64,000 bases of DNA from Agathobaculum sp. NTUH-O15-33 (GTDB taxonomy: Bacteria; Bacillota; Clostridia; Oscillospirales; Butyricicoccaceae), in assembly GCF_033193315.1 (NCBI RefSeq), contig NZ_CP136187.1, positions 248,001 through 312,000 of the forward strand, in the 5' to 3' direction. Positions within the stretch are counted from its first letter, which is position 1; each line of letters starts with the position of its first letter. The position numbers and the translations under genes are program-made. The notes under the pieces were generated by a model, which made no database searches, was not told the DNA's origin, and saw only the letters and a list, made by a program, of their open reading frames with translations. Below are positions 16,526 through 25,321 of this stretch, one piece after another.

Positions 16526-17617
16526 TTACCAAATGTGCAAGAACTGCTGCATGCCGAGGCTGACGCACGCAATGCCAATCCAGCAGACCAGCCCCATAAA
16601 GATGGGCTTGCCGCCGGTACGGATCAGTTTTTTCAAATCGGTGTTCAGGCCGATCGCCGCCATGGCCATGACGATAAAGAATTTGGACAGCGTTTTAAAA
16701 GGAGCAAATACCGCCGCGCTGACGCCTGCCGTCACGCTAACGGTCGTAATGACCGAGGCAAGCACGAAAAACAGGATAAAGAACGGGAAAATCTTCTTCA
16801 GGTCGAAGCTGCCGCTCGTCGTCCCGTCTATCTTTTTCGCCTTTGCCGTGCGCCAAAAAGCGAGAAACAGCGTGATCGGAATGATGGCGAGCGTACGCGT
16901 CAGCTTGACGATGGTCGCGCCATCCAGCGCGTTCGCGCCGGGATGCAAGCCGTCCCACGCGGCCGCCGCCGCCGTGACGGAGGACGTATCATTCACCGCG
17001 GTGCCCGCGAACAGCGCAAAGCCGTGGTTCGTCAGGCCAAGCGCACCGCCCAGCGTCGGGAAGATCAGCGCCGCGATCACGTTAAACAGGAAAATGACCG
17101 AAATAGCCTGCGCGATCTCTTCGTCATCCGCGCCGATAACGGGCGCGGTGGCCGCGATAGCCGAGCCGCCGCAGATCGACGAGCCCACGCCGACCAGCGT
17201 AGAGATATTACCGGGCATTTTTAACGCCTTGCATAGAATAAAGGATAGGATAAGCGAGGTCGAGATGGTCGATACAATAATGGGGAGCGACTGCGCGCCG
17301 ACCTTGGCGATTTCCGATAGATTGAGGCCAAAGCCGAGCAGTACGACCGCGTATTGCAGGATCTTTTTCGAGGTGTATGTAACGCCCGGCCGCACCTGCT
17401 CGCTCTGCTGCCAAACAAGCGACAGCCCCATGCCGATCAGGATGGCGAACACCGGCCCGCCGATCACGGGCGCCAGCTTGCCCAAAAACCATGCAGGCAA
17501 CGCGATGATGAGGCAAAGCAGCAGCCCCATGCCGTTTTTTTGGAGAAAGCCGACGCGCTCCGGCTGCAACACAAGCTCTTCTTCCTGCGCCGCTTCCCCC
17601 TGCTGAACTGTTTCCAT
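16526..17617 (-). CDS. YeiH family putative sulfate/anion exporter (UPF0324)
   Basis: The 363-residue integral membrane protein has about ten to eleven hydrophobic segments. Family marks are [53 protein letters not shown] and [12 protein letters not shown]. YeiH-type proteins are predicted exporters of sulfite or other small anions and are usually paired with a LysR regulator, as here (divergent gene at 17745). Downstream on the same strand are the TSUP half-transporters, another sulfur-anion family, suggesting a joint role. Confidence 0.88.
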   Translation of the reverse strand: METVQQGEAAQEEELVLQPERVGFLQKNGMGLLLCLIIALPAWFLGKLAPVIGGPVFAILIGMGLSLVWQQSEQVRPGVTYTSKKILQYAVVLLGFGLNLSEIAKVGAQSLPIIVSTISTSLILSFILCKALKMPGNISTLVGVGSSICGGSAIAATAPVIGADDEEIAQAISVIFLFNVIAALIFPTLGGALGLTNHGFALFAGTAVNDTSSVTAAAAAWDGLHPGANALDGATIVKLTRTLAIIPITLFLAFWRTAKAKKIDGTTSGSFDLKKIFPFFILFFVLASVITTVSVTAGVSAAVFAPFKTLSKFFIVMAMAAIGLNTDLKKLIRTGGKPIFMGLVCWIGIACVSLGMQQFLHIW

Positions 17618-17656
17618 TGGTGGGTACCCCCTTCAATACTTTTTGTTTCCATCCTC

Positions 17657-17691
17657 AGTATAGTACGATCAATCGATAATGTAAAATTATC
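17657..17691. promoter_or_regulatory. YeiH promoter overlapped by a LysR-type inverted repeat
   Basis: On the minus strand, TTTACA (17680-17685) and TATACT (17657-17662) have a 17-bp spacer. The -35 sits inside the perfect inverted repeat GATAAT-GTAAA-ATTATC (17675-17691), which has the T-N11-A form of LysR operators. Binding here could control both divergent genes. Confidence 0.65.
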
Positions 17692-17744
17692 AATCTTTAT
17701 AAATGGATAAATTTATGTTATGATTAAACGAGGAGGATGGAGCT

Positions 17745-18623
17745 ATGCTGGATTTTCGTGTCGATACATTTTTGGCGGTATGCCGCTGCCAGAGCTTTAC
17801 CAAAGCGGCGGAGGAGCTGCACATCACGCAGCCCGCGGTCTCGCAGCATATCCATTGGCTGGAGAGCGCGTACGGCGCGCGTTTTTTTGCGTGGCAGGGC
17901 AAACGGATGGAGCTGACCGAGGCCGGCCGCCTATTCCTGCGCGCCGCGACCACCATGCGGGACGACGCGCTGCACCTGAAGATGGAGCTTGGATCGCTCG
18001 CGGACCGGGGGCGGCGGCTAACGTTCGGCGCGACGCTGACGGTGGGCGAATATGTGATGCCCCGCGCGCTGGCCCGCCTGTTTGAGCGGGAACCCGGCGC
18101 GGAAGTGCGTATGCAAGTCGCCAACACAGCGGAGCTGCTGCAAAAGCTGGACAATGGCGAGATCGACTTTGCCATTGTCGAAGGCTTTTTTGAAAAAAAC
18201 GAGTACGATCATCTGCCCTACCGCACCGAGCGCTTTGTACCGGTCGCGTCGCCGGGGTTTGTCTTTCAAAAGCCGGTGCGCGAGCTGGGCGATCTGCTCG
18301 GCGAGCGCCTGCTCACGCGCGAGCTGGGCTCGGGCACGCGTGAAACGCTGGAGCGCCGCCTGCGTGAAAGCAACTTGACCGTGGCGGATTTTCGCCGTGT
18401 GGCGGAGATCGGCAGTTTAAACGCGATCAAAACATTGGTTCGCGCGGGCTGCGGCGTTTCCTTCCTGTATGAGCCGACCGTACACGGTGAACTACAAACG
18501 GGCGAGATATGCGAAATACCGCTTGCGGATTTTTCGGTCACACACGATTTTACCTTTCTGTGGCGCAAAAACAGCGCGTTCGCGGACGAGCACCGCGCGG
18601 CGTACGCGCTGCTTCAGGAATAA
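17745..18623 (+). CDS. LysR-family transcriptional regulator
   Basis: The 292-residue protein has an N-terminal winged HTH (FLAVCRCQSFTKAAEELHITQPAVSQHIHWLE) and a C-terminal LysR substrate-binding domain (LTFGATLTVGEYVMPRALARLF...). GAGGAGGAT precedes the ATG. Divergence from a YeiH exporter is the yeiE/cysB-like arrangement, so it probably senses a sulfur anion or related metabolite and activates the exporter. Confidence 0.92.
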   Translation: MLDFRVDTFLAVCRCQSFTKAAEELHITQPAVSQHIHWLESAYGARFFAWQGKRMELTEAGRLFLRAATTMRDDALHLKMELGSLADRGRRLTFGATLTVGEYVMPRALARLFEREPGAEVRMQVANTAELLQKLDNGEIDFAIVEGFFEKNEYDHLPYRTERFVPVASPGFVFQKPVRELGDLLGERLLTRELGSGTRETLERRLRESNLTVADFRRVAEIGSLNAIKTLVRAGCGVSFLYEPTVHGELQTGEICEIPLADFSVTHDFTFLWRKNSAFADEHRAAYALLQE

Positions 18624-18654
18624 AAAAGCAGCGGCCGGTAAAAACCGGCCGCCG
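18624..18654. terminator. GC-rich hairpin after the LysR gene
   Basis: GCGGCCGG and CCGGCCGC flank TAAAAA; on the minus strand the stem is followed by TGCTTTTTT. It probably ends the minus-strand hydroxyproline transcript and may also end the LysR transcript. Confidence 0.55.
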
Positions 18655-18744
18655 CAGAGTTTGTAAAAATGCTTTTTGCTGTATTCTATCGAAACAAGGC
18701 CTCATCTCAATCGAGTGCGCCGGGGCGGGCGCGCGGCTTTTTTA

Positions 18745-19725
18745 TCAGGCGGTCGGCTCGCCGGTCTCCGCGCGGTAGACGGCAATAGCGATGGCTAGAT
18801 CCAGCACGCAGGAGCCCACGCTTTCGTACATGGTGATCTCAGCATGGTCAGAGCGGCCGGGGAGTTTGCCTGCCAGCAGATCCCCCACGCTGCCGCGCAC
18901 CTTGTCGCGGGTGATCAGGCCCTTTTCAAAGGGGATCAGGATATCGCCCGCGGCGGCCCACAGGCCGTCCACATGCTCGGTGACGACGAAGCTCGCCTTT
19001 TGGACCGCTTCCTCCGCAATCTCCTGCATGAAGGGCGTAAAGGAGCCGATGGCGTTGAGATGCGTTCCGGGTTTAAGCGCGTCCGCGTCAAAGACCGGCT
19101 TGCGGGAAGGGGTCACGGTGCTGACGATGTCGGAGCCGGCCACGCACTCGTTGCCGCTGCCGCATGGGATGATTTGGTAGGGGCGGTTCTGCACCGCGGC
19201 GATTCGCGAAGCGAAGGCGTCCATCCGGTCCGCGGCCATGTCGAATACGCGGAGCTCCTCCAGCTCCCGAACTTCTTGAATGGCCAGCACTTGGGTAAAC
19301 GCCTGCGTCCCTGTGCCGACGATCCCCAAATGGCGGGCATCCTTTCTGGCCAGCAGATCGGTGGCCACGCCAGCGCCAGCGCCCGTCTTCAGAGCGGTGA
19401 GGTGGTTTGCGCCGATGAGCGCCAGCTGCTCGCCGTTGATTGCGGAGAACAGGCTGATGGTGGACTGGTCGGTGGGCATCCCGCGCTTGGGATTGTCCGG
19501 AAAGACAGCGGAGAACTTGAAGCCGAAGAAGGGCTGCTCCGTGCAGACGGCCGTCAGCCACTGGCCGGAGCTCTCCCCCCGGCCAAGGGGCATGGCGATG
19601 CGGCCGCCGGGGTACATCTCGCCCTTGCCGCAGGCAAGGTGGGCATCCCGCACGGTGGCGAGCGCCGTCTTCATATCAATGGCAGCCGCCGCTTTTTCTT
19701 CCGGGATGACAATCATATGCTTCAT
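18745..19725 (-). CDS. Ornithine cyclodeaminase/mu-crystallin family, probable pyrroline-2-carboxylate reductase
   Basis: This is a 326-residue Rossmann enzyme of the OCD/mu-crystallin family: LTALKTGAGAGVATDLLA at about 108-125, then the nucleotide-binding GIVGTGTQAFTQVLAI. Family members include ornithine cyclodeaminase and the NAD(P)H-dependent reductase of delta-1-pyrroline-2-carboxylate to L-proline (LhpI). The neighbouring aconitase-X subunits match known cis-3-hydroxyproline dehydratase, whose product is exactly that substrate, so the reductase is favoured. The start ATG 19725 (MKHMIVIPEEKAA) has AAAGGA upstream; the longer frame crosses pseudogene sequence. Confidence 0.8.
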   Translation of the reverse strand: MKHMIVIPEEKAAAAIDMKTALATVRDAHLACGKGEMYPGGRIAMPLGRGESSGQWLTAVCTEQPFFGFKFSAVFPDNPKRGMPTDQSTISLFSAINGEQLALIGANHLTALKTGAGAGVATDLLARKDARHLGIVGTGTQAFTQVLAIQEVRELEELRVFDMAADRMDAFASRIAAVQNRPYQIIPCGSGNECVAGSDIVSTVTPSRKPVFDADALKPGTHLNAIGSFTPFMQEIAEEAVQKASFVVTEHVDGLWAAAGDILIPFEKGLITRDKVRGSVGDLLAGKLPGRSDHAEITMYESVGSCVLDLAIAIAVYRAETGEPTA

Positions 19726-19804
19726 GGTATTTCGGTCCTTTCTGACGCTTGCTCGCGCCAGCCGGAGAGCGCGTCGGCCGACGGAGAAAACGTTTGACGG
19801 GTGA

Positions 19805-20167
19805 TTAAGGTTCATTGGCCCGGTCGGCAGCAATGCGATCCTTGTTGAGGTCCATCCAGATGTCGCAGTTGTTGCTCCCCAGCTTCTGGGGGTTAAAATA
19901 GGGATCCTCAACGCCGGCCTTGCGCTGGTTCATATAGTCGACGTAAACCTTCTTGACGGTGGGTAGAAGAACGCGGCGCCAAGCATGCCGCCGAAGGCTG
20001 CACGGGGGCCAAAGGAACTGCTGAAAATCAGGGCGATGGTGGAGGGAATGTTACTGGCGTTGCCGATCAGGACGATAATGGTGACGATTTAGATAGCCGA
20101 TGGTACAAAAGAGCGCGAAGACCACGGCCATTACTTTGCCAAGCCCCTTGGGCATGCCGTGCCCCAT
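19805..20167 (-). pseudogene. Remnant of an AGCS sodium:amino-acid symporter
   Basis: Three fragments in shifting frames read in order on the minus strand: MGHGMPKGLGKVMAVVFALF, then IGNASNIPSTIALIFSSSFG followed by PRAAFGGMLGAAF, then KKVYVDYMNQRKAGVEDPYF with NPQKLGSNNCDIWMDL, ending at TAA 19805-19807. These are conserved AGCS (alanine/glycine:cation symporter) segments, with the N-terminal third and several internal blocks missing. It lies between the AcnX small subunit and the reductase gene, where a hydroxyproline transporter would be expected. The decay implies that uptake was lost or is supplied elsewhere. Confidence 0.7.
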
Positions 20168-20184
20168 GGGTCTCCGTTTTGGGA

Positions 20185-20610
20185 CTACCGGTAAAGGATC
20201 ATCTCCTCTCTGTCCTGAAAGATCTCGATCTCCTTTGCTCCGGCGAGCTTTGCGAAGTCCGTTTCCGATACGTTGAGCACAGGGATAACCTGATTGTAAA
20301 AGTGTCGGCAGATCATGGGGCCGGTCAGGATCACGGGATCGGTATAGACGTTGATGATCGCGCCGGGAGCGGTGCCGATGCGAAGCATCTCCATCAGCAC
20401 CAGTCCCGCGCCGCTGCTGCCCCGCCCGAAGGGAAACGCAAACGCCTTGCCGGTGATATTCTCCCGGTAATTGGGATGGCGGTAATCGGAGATCGTACCG
20501 CTTTGGATATCGACACCGCCGACAAAGCTGAAGGATTCCCCGGAGGAGACCAGCGGCAGCCGGGCGGACGCGGCAATGACGTTCCTGCATTTCAAAGTGA
20601 TTTGTTCCAT
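20185..20610 (-). CDS. Aconitase X small (swivel) subunit, probable 3-hydroxyproline dehydratase
   Basis: The 141-residue DUF126 (aconitase-X swivel) protein contains the family patterns GGVDIQSGTISD (about 31-42), GKAFAFPFGRGSSGAG (about 54-69, with the conserved Ser-Ser-Gly turn) and APGAIINVYTDPVILTG. It starts within the last codons of the large subunit (19-bp overlap), as is typical of the two-gene AcnX. Together the two subunits would dehydrate cis-3-hydroxy-L-proline to delta-1-pyrroline-2-carboxylate. Archaeal relatives act on phosphomevalonate instead, which context argues against here. Confidence 0.85.
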   Translation of the reverse strand: MEQITLKCRNVIAASARLPLVSSGESFSFVGGVDIQSGTISDYRHPNYRENITGKAFAFPFGRGSSGAGLVLMEMLRIGTAPGAIINVYTDPVILTGPMICRHFYNQVIPVLNVSETDFAKLAGAKEIEIFQDREEMILYR

Positions 20611-21866
20611 AGCTGCCCTCCCCGAACGACGTTTCCCGAAACCGCTGTTTCGACGCAATCCCTCAGGTTGCCGAACACCGGGTGGATTCCAACTTTATTG
20701 AAGCAATAGGTTCCGAACTTGCCGGAGTTCGTCATGATGGATTTTGTACCCCAGACCGCGGTGGGATATTCCATTGTGCAGCCGTCCACAAACACCTGCA
20801 CGCCAAGCGCTTTGATGCGGTCCAGCAGGCCGCTGGCCTCGGTCGTACCATAGTTCGAGCGGCTGGTGAATACCCACATCGCCGTCTTGGGATGGATGTG
20901 CCGTCCGGCCAGCAGCCGTTCCAGATCCTGAAATTCCGCGCAGGAGAAGTGGGGGCAGCCCAGAGACACCAGATCGATAGGGCCCTGCTGGTCGGCGTTG
21001 CACAGCGCGGCCTCGGCCTCCTGAAGCTCCTTGAGCCCGATGGTGACCACCTGCCGGGGCGCTTTGCCGTTGAAAGCCTGTTCCATAGTCTGCGCCTCGG
21101 GCGTAATGCCGATCAGATGAACTAGCGCGATGCCGCCGGAGGACGCCGCCGTGGCGCAGAACTGCTTTAGGTTGTCCAGCGTCAGATTGCGCCTCGGTAT
21201 GCCCTGCAGGGCCCATACGCGGCTTCCCACAATCTTTCCGTAGGCGAAGGCCACATAACTAAACATGCTGGGATCGTCGAACATCTCCTCGGTAATCTCG
21301 TCGCTCAGGACCACCAGTCCCTCCGCGTACCGGTTCTCTGTTTTGTGGAGCCCAAAATTCGGAGCCCGTCCGGCAATGCCGCACAAAAGCTCCAGCGGGC
21401 CGGCATAGCGGTTGGTGCGGGCGCCGACGATGGAGTTCATAAAACAGATGACGTTGGATTCTGCGCACGCCACCTGCGCGCCGAACGCCGGGGAAAAACC
21501 CGTTTGATAGGGGGCACAGGTCCAGGTGGGGATGGCGCCCATGCGGAGGTGGGACGCCTCGATGCGGCGGGTCGCCGCCATGCAGGCCGCGTCCTGTTTT
21601 TGGAGATCCCAGCGCTGCATGTCCAGCGCGCAGGCATTTGTGGTCGTGGGAACGGCGAATTTTGCGCCGAGACCAGCCAGATGTTCTGCGAAGGCAACCT
21701 GCGCCTCGCCGAAATATACCGTGCTGTCGTCGTGACAAGCGGTGATCTCCACAAAATCCTCTGCGCCGTAATAGTCTCCCAGATCGCAGAGGACCCGCAT
21801 TGCCATCCGGACGGCTTCCCCATGCTTGCCGTCCAGCAATTCCCGCTCATATTCGGTTAGCTTCAT
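20592..21866 (-). CDS. Aconitase X catalytic (large) subunit, probable 3-hydroxyproline dehydratase
   Basis: The 424-residue DUF521/AcnX protein has CFMNSIVGARTNRYAGP (about 142-158), SLGCPHFSCAEFQDL (about 296-310) and CTMEYPTAVWGTKSIMTNSG (about 358-377), conserved Cys-bearing blocks likely to hold the metal or iron-sulfur centre. AcnX enzymes are lyases; bacterial two-subunit forms characterised so far are cis-3-hydroxy-L-proline dehydratases. The pairing with an OCD-family gene and a divergent GntR regulator supports proline-directed catabolism of 3-hydroxyproline. The gene heads its operon. Confidence 0.88.
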   Translation of the reverse strand: MKLTEYERELLDGKHGEAVRMAMRVLCDLGDYYGAEDFVEITACHDDSTVYFGEAQVAFAEHLAGLGAKFAVPTTTNACALDMQRWDLQKQDAACMAATRRIEASHLRMGAIPTWTCAPYQTGFSPAFGAQVACAESNVICFMNSIVGARTNRYAGPLELLCGIAGRAPNFGLHKTENRYAEGLVVLSDEITEEMFDDPSMFSYVAFAYGKIVGSRVWALQGIPRRNLTLDNLKQFCATAASSGGIALVHLIGITPEAQTMEQAFNGKAPRQVVTIGLKELQEAEAALCNADQQGPIDLVSLGCPHFSCAEFQDLERLLAGRHIHPKTAMWVFTSRSNYGTTEASGLLDRIKALGVQVFVDGCTMEYPTAVWGTKSIMTNSGKFGTYCFNKVGIHPVFGNLRDCVETAVSGNVVRGGQLWNKSL

Positions 21867-22010
21867 GTCGTGCCCCTTCCTGTGTCAAATGGCTGCTTTT
21901 GCTTCTATATGACGCATTATAAAGGAGGAAAATGCAAAAAAACACTCATGTTCTGCACAAGATATCGGGAATGAAATTGTGCAAATCAAGACAGGTATTT
22001 TAAAAGGGAG

Positions 22011-22028
22011 ACCACTTGCGAAAGTGGT
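22011..22028. promoter_or_regulatory. Candidate GntR operator
   Basis: The perfect inverted repeat ACCACTT-GCGA-AAGTGGT lies in the 273-bp divergent gap between acnX and gntR; a further half-site GCCACTTT follows 20 bp later. The nearest -10-like sequences are TATAAT 22098-22103 (plus) and TATAAT 21916-21921 (minus), each without a good -35. Confidence 0.45.
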
Positions 22029-22139
22029 ATGCGGATGTATGGTGCCACTTTGGCTGCGGCGTTCAAAAAATAACATGCAATGTTTGGCCAGCCGTATTAT
22101 AATAGTTACGGTAGAACAAACGGGGGAGGGGAAAAGAAA

Positions 22140-22889
22140 ATGGGCCTCAAGTATCAGGAGCTTGAGAACGCTCTGGAGGATATGATTTTCTCCGGGGAAG
22201 GCGTTTCGCCCAACGGGCGTTTTTTGAGCGAACGGCGGCTTTCGGAGCTGTTTCAGGTCAGCCGCGCCACCGTCCGCAAGGCTATCGACGTTCTCTGCAA
22301 GCAGGGGGAGCTCGTTCAGATTCACGGGAGCGGCACCTTTGTCAAGGACATCCGCAAGACACAGCCGCTGGATTCCATCACCCGGTGTTCGCAAAACTAC
22401 GCGGAGATGGGATTTTGCCCTCACAACCGGGAGCTGGAGCGCTCCACGATCCCGGCCAGCAAACATATCGCAAAGTGTTTGCAGGTTGCCGCGGGCTCCC
22501 CGGTGCTCTGCGTCAGAAAGCTGTTTATGGCGGACCGGATGATTTTTAACGAGTCGATCTCCTACATCTCGGCGGTCAACTTCCCGGGGATCGCGCAAAT
22601 GGATTTTTCCGCGACGCCTATGTTGGAGATTTTCCGGGCGAACTACTGCGCCCATGCGAAAAGAACGGATCACGCCATGGAGGCGGTCCTTCCGCCACGC
22701 GAGGTCTCCGCGCATCTGCAGATTCCGCCGGAGACGCCGGTTCTGCTCTTCGAGTCCGTGTCCAGTGGAATCATGGACGGGCGCTTCATCCCGTTTGAAT
22801 ATTTTAAGACCTATTACCGGACGGATTTTATCCGCTTTGGCTACTCGCAGGAGCATGAGGCCATCGACTTTTCCGCGGAAGCGCCCTAG
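22140..22889 (+). CDS. GntR family transcriptional regulator with UTRA domain
   Basis: The 249-residue HutC-type regulator has an N-terminal winged HTH (SERRLSELFQVSRATVRKAIDVL, about 30-52; GSGTFV) and a C-terminal UTRA ligand-binding domain (about 85-245, e.g. VLCVRKLFMADRMIFNESISYI in part). ATG 22140 follows GGGGGAGGGGAAAAG. It diverges from the AcnX operon and is its likely regulator, with 3-hydroxyproline or pyrroline-2-carboxylate as possible effector. Confidence 0.9.
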   Translation: MGLKYQELENALEDMIFSGEGVSPNGRFLSERRLSELFQVSRATVRKAIDVLCKQGELVQIHGSGTFVKDIRKTQPLDSITRCSQNYAEMGFCPHNRELERSTIPASKHIAKCLQVAAGSPVLCVRKLFMADRMIFNESISYISAVNFPGIAQMDFSATPMLEIFRANYCAHAKRTDHAMEAVLPPREVSAHLQIPPETPVLLFESVSSGIMDGRFIPFEYFKTYYRTDFIRFGYSQEHEAIDFSAEAP

Positions 22890-22914
22890 GCGCGAAGGTT
22901 CATTGACAAGCTAA

Positions 22915-22952
22915 GGGCCCGTTGCAGAATAAAGCGATTCTGCAACGGGCCC
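22915..22952. terminator. Strong hairpin between convergent gntR and prfB
   Basis: GGGCCCGTTGCAGAAT and ATTCTGCAACGGGCCC are perfect 16-bp arms with an AAAGCG loop. There is no T run on either strand, but position and stability suggest termination. Confidence 0.6.
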
Positions 22953-22975
22953 CGTCTTAGTGACGCAATGTGAAA

Positions 22976-24100
22976 TTACTTGGTCGCCCAGTTGCCGGTG
23001 GCGAGGGCGGAGAGGTACGCGTTGATGAACCCGTCGATATCGCCGTCCATGACTGCGGAGATATTGCCGTTTTCAAAACCGGTGCGCGTGTCCTTGGCAA
23101 GGGTATAGGGCATGAACACATAGGAACGGATCTGGCTGCCCCATTCGATCTTTTTCTGATCGCCCTTGATGTCGGAGATTTTATCGAGGTGCTCGCGCTC
23201 CTTGATCTCGACCAGCTTGGAACGAAGCATACGCAGACAGTTGTCCTTGTTCTGGAATTGGCTGCGTTCGGTCTGGCAGGATACGACGATGCCGGTGGCG
23301 TGATGGATCAGCCGCACGGCGGAAGAGGTTTTGTTGATGTGCTGGCCGCCCGCGCCGGAGGAGCGGAACACCTGCATTTCATAATCCTCGGGCTTAAGCT
23401 CGAAATCAGCCGAATCGTCCTCGATATCGGGCACGACCTCGATCGCGGAGAACGAGGTGTGGCGGCGGCCCGAGGAATCGAACGGCGAAATGCGCACCAG
23501 ACGGTGCACGCCGTTTTCTCCCTTGAGGTAGCCGTAGGCGTTTTCGCCTTCGATCAGGATATCGGCGGATTTCAGGCCGGCCTCGTCGCCGTCCTGATAG
23601 TCCATGATCTTGTAGGTGAAGCCGTGGCGCTCGGCCCAGCGGGTGTACATGCGGTAAAGCATTTCGCACCAGTCCTGCGCTTCGGTGCCGCCCGCGCCCG
23701 CATGGAAGGAAACGAGGGCGTTGTTGTGATCGTATTCGCCGGTCAGCAGGGTGGAAAGCTTTTGCTCGGCCATGCCCTTTTCCAGCTCGTCATAGCCGCT
23801 TTGCAGTTCTTCGAGCATGGATTCGTCGTTTTCTTCGATCGCCATCTCGCAGATGGTGAGCAGATCGTCGCGAAGCGTTCGCAGGTGGTCGTACGCTTCG
23901 ATCTTGCCCTTCAAAGCGCCCAGACGGGAAACGACCTTCTGGCTCTTTTCCGGGTCGTCCCAAAAGCCGGGCTGAGAGCTTTTCAGTTCAAGCTCTTCGA
24001 CCTCGCGCGCGGCCTGTTCCAGACCGAGGTTGCCGCGCAGCTCTTCCAACTGGGGGGCAAGGTTTACCAGCTTTACTTTGTATTCCTCAAATTGCAGCAT
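22976..24100 (-). CDS. prfB: Peptide chain release factor 2
   Basis: RF2 releases nascent peptides at UGA and UAA. The 374-residue product contains the tripeptide discriminator SPF (RISPFDSSGRRHTSF) and the catalytic GGQ (GAGGQHINKTSSAV). The gene is one uninterrupted frame: at the position of the usual autoregulatory frameshift (CTT TGA C in most bacteria) it reads CTC GGT CTG, within LRGNLGLEQ. Autoregulation by UGA frameshifting is therefore absent. AAGGAG precedes the ATG. Confidence 0.96.
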   Translation of the reverse strand: MLQFEEYKVKLVNLAPQLEELRGNLGLEQAAREVEELELKSSQPGFWDDPEKSQKVVSRLGALKGKIEAYDHLRTLRDDLLTICEMAIEENDESMLEELQSGYDELEKGMAEQKLSTLLTGEYDHNNALVSFHAGAGGTEAQDWCEMLYRMYTRWAERHGFTYKIMDYQDGDEAGLKSADILIEGENAYGYLKGENGVHRLVRISPFDSSGRRHTSFSAIEVVPDIEDDSADFELKPEDYEMQVFRSSGAGGQHINKTSSAVRLIHHATGIVVSCQTERSQFQNKDNCLRMLRSKLVEIKEREHLDKISDIKGDQKKIEWGSQIRSYVFMPYTLAKDTRTGFENGNISAVMDGDIDGFINAYLSALATGNWATK

Positions 24101-24138
24101 GCGGATGCTCCTTACATTTAGAACTTTCGATTCCTTTT

Positions 24139-24167
24139 ATTATATCCGAAACACAGCGTATTGTCAA
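24139..24167 (-). promoter_or_regulatory. Promoter of prfB
   Basis: Minus-strand TTGACA (24162-24167) and TATAAT (24139-24144), 17-bp spacer: full consensus. Confidence 0.88.
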
Positions 24168-24181
24168 AGGAAAGGAAAAAA

Positions 24182-24210
24182 TTGAATTCATCGGCACGAT
24201 ATAGTATAAT
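24182..24210 (+). promoter_or_regulatory. Promoter of the membrane-protein operon at 24254
   Basis: TTGAAT (24182-24187) and TATAAT (24205-24210), 17-bp spacer, 44 bp before the start codon. Confidence 0.8.
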
Positions 24211-24253
24211 CATTGCATATTGACGCGGCGATTATACGACAGGGGGTGAGACG

Positions 24254-25321
24254 ATGGGGAAAACAGCGGAACGCCGCTTAGGGGCGTATGCGCTGCTGCA
24301 CTTTTTTGTCGACTTTGCGTGTATCCTGCTGCTTTGCGGCCCTGTGCGGCAGGAACTGCAAACGCACGCGGAGTGGGCGCTTTGCATGCTGCTCTATAAC
24401 GGCTGTGCGTTCGCGCTGCAAATGCCCTTCGGCGTGTTGGCGGACCATGTGCGAAACGACCGGCTCACCGCCGCTCTGGGCATGCTGCTGGTCGCGATCG
24501 CATGGCTTATGCCGGTCATACCGGGGGTGGAACGGTGCGCGATAGCGGGGATCGGCAACGCGCTGTTTCATGTCGGCGGCGGGCGGTATGCGCTTGCGTA
24601 CGGTTCGGGCCGCGCCGCCGCGCCGGGTATTTTTGTTTCAACCGGCGCTGTCGGCGTGTGGCTGGGCGTGTGGGCCGCGCGCGGCGGGCTTTGGCCGTAT
24701 GACTGGACGCGGCTCGCCGTCGGCTTGACAATGCTTGGGGCTGCGTTTCTGGTATACTGGAAAGCCGATGCGGCGGAACCGTCCGTTGCCGTGCCGTCCG
24801 CGCCCGCGCGCTGGCCGCGCACCGGCGCGGCGGGGCTTTGCCTGCTATTGACCGTGCTGCTTCGTTCCTTTTTGGGCGGGCTGACCGCTTTCCCTTGGAA
24901 GACCGGCGCGCTGAGCTTTGCTTGCGTGCTGTGTGTGGCGGCCGGCAAGGCGGCTGGCGGTCTGCTGGGCGACCGGTGCGGCTTTGCGCGCACCTCGGCT
25001 CTGGCGCTGTGCGCGGCGGCGGCGCTGTTTTTGCCCGCGTTTTCTGTTCCGGCGGCCGGGCTGTTCGCGGTCCTGCTCTTTCAAACGTCCATGCCGCTCA
25101 CGCTTTCGGCGCTCACTCGGTTGGTTGGTCTGCAAAACCGGGGCTTTGCGTTCGGCATGGCGACGTTCGCTATCTTCCTCGGCACGCTGCCCGATCTGCT
25201 GGGCGTGGCGGATGCGTTTTGCACGCCGGCCGCGCTGGCCGCTGGCACGCTGCTTTCGCTCGCCCTGCTGCTGCCGGGTTTGGGCTTGGGGTTTGCGCGC
25301 CGCCGCGAGGAAACCGCATGA
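24254..25321 (+). CDS. MFS-like multi-spanning membrane protein
   Basis: The 355-residue protein has about ten to eleven hydrophobic segments and Ala/Leu/Gly-rich composition. Features resembling major facilitator transporters are the cytoplasmic loop GVLADHVRNDRLTAALG (about 61-77) and FHVGGGRYAL (about 97-106). The specific family and substrate are not recognised. GGGGGTGAG precedes the ATG, and the stop overlaps the next start (ATGA), so the two are translationally coupled. Confidence 0.65.
   Translation: MGKTAERRLGAYALLHFFVDFACILLLCGPVRQELQTHAEWALCMLLYNGCAFALQMPFGVLADHVRNDRLTAALGMLLVAIAWLMPVIPGVERCAIAGIGNALFHVGGGRYALAYGSGRAAAPGIFVSTGAVGVWLGVWAARGGLWPYDWTRLAVGLTMLGAAFLVYWKADAAEPSVAVPSAPARWPRTGAAGLCLLLTVLLRSFLGGLTAFPWKTGALSFACVLCVAAGKAAGGLLGDRCGFARTSALALCAAAALFLPAFSVPAAGLFAVLLFQTSMPLTLSALTRLVGLQNRGFAFGMATFAIFLGTLPDLLGVADAFCTPAALAAGTLLSLALLLPGLGLGFARRREETA

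Noticed and set aside
22976..24100. Programmed frameshift expected in prfB
   Set aside because: The frame is continuous and the slippery CTTTGAC is absent; reported as a difference instead.
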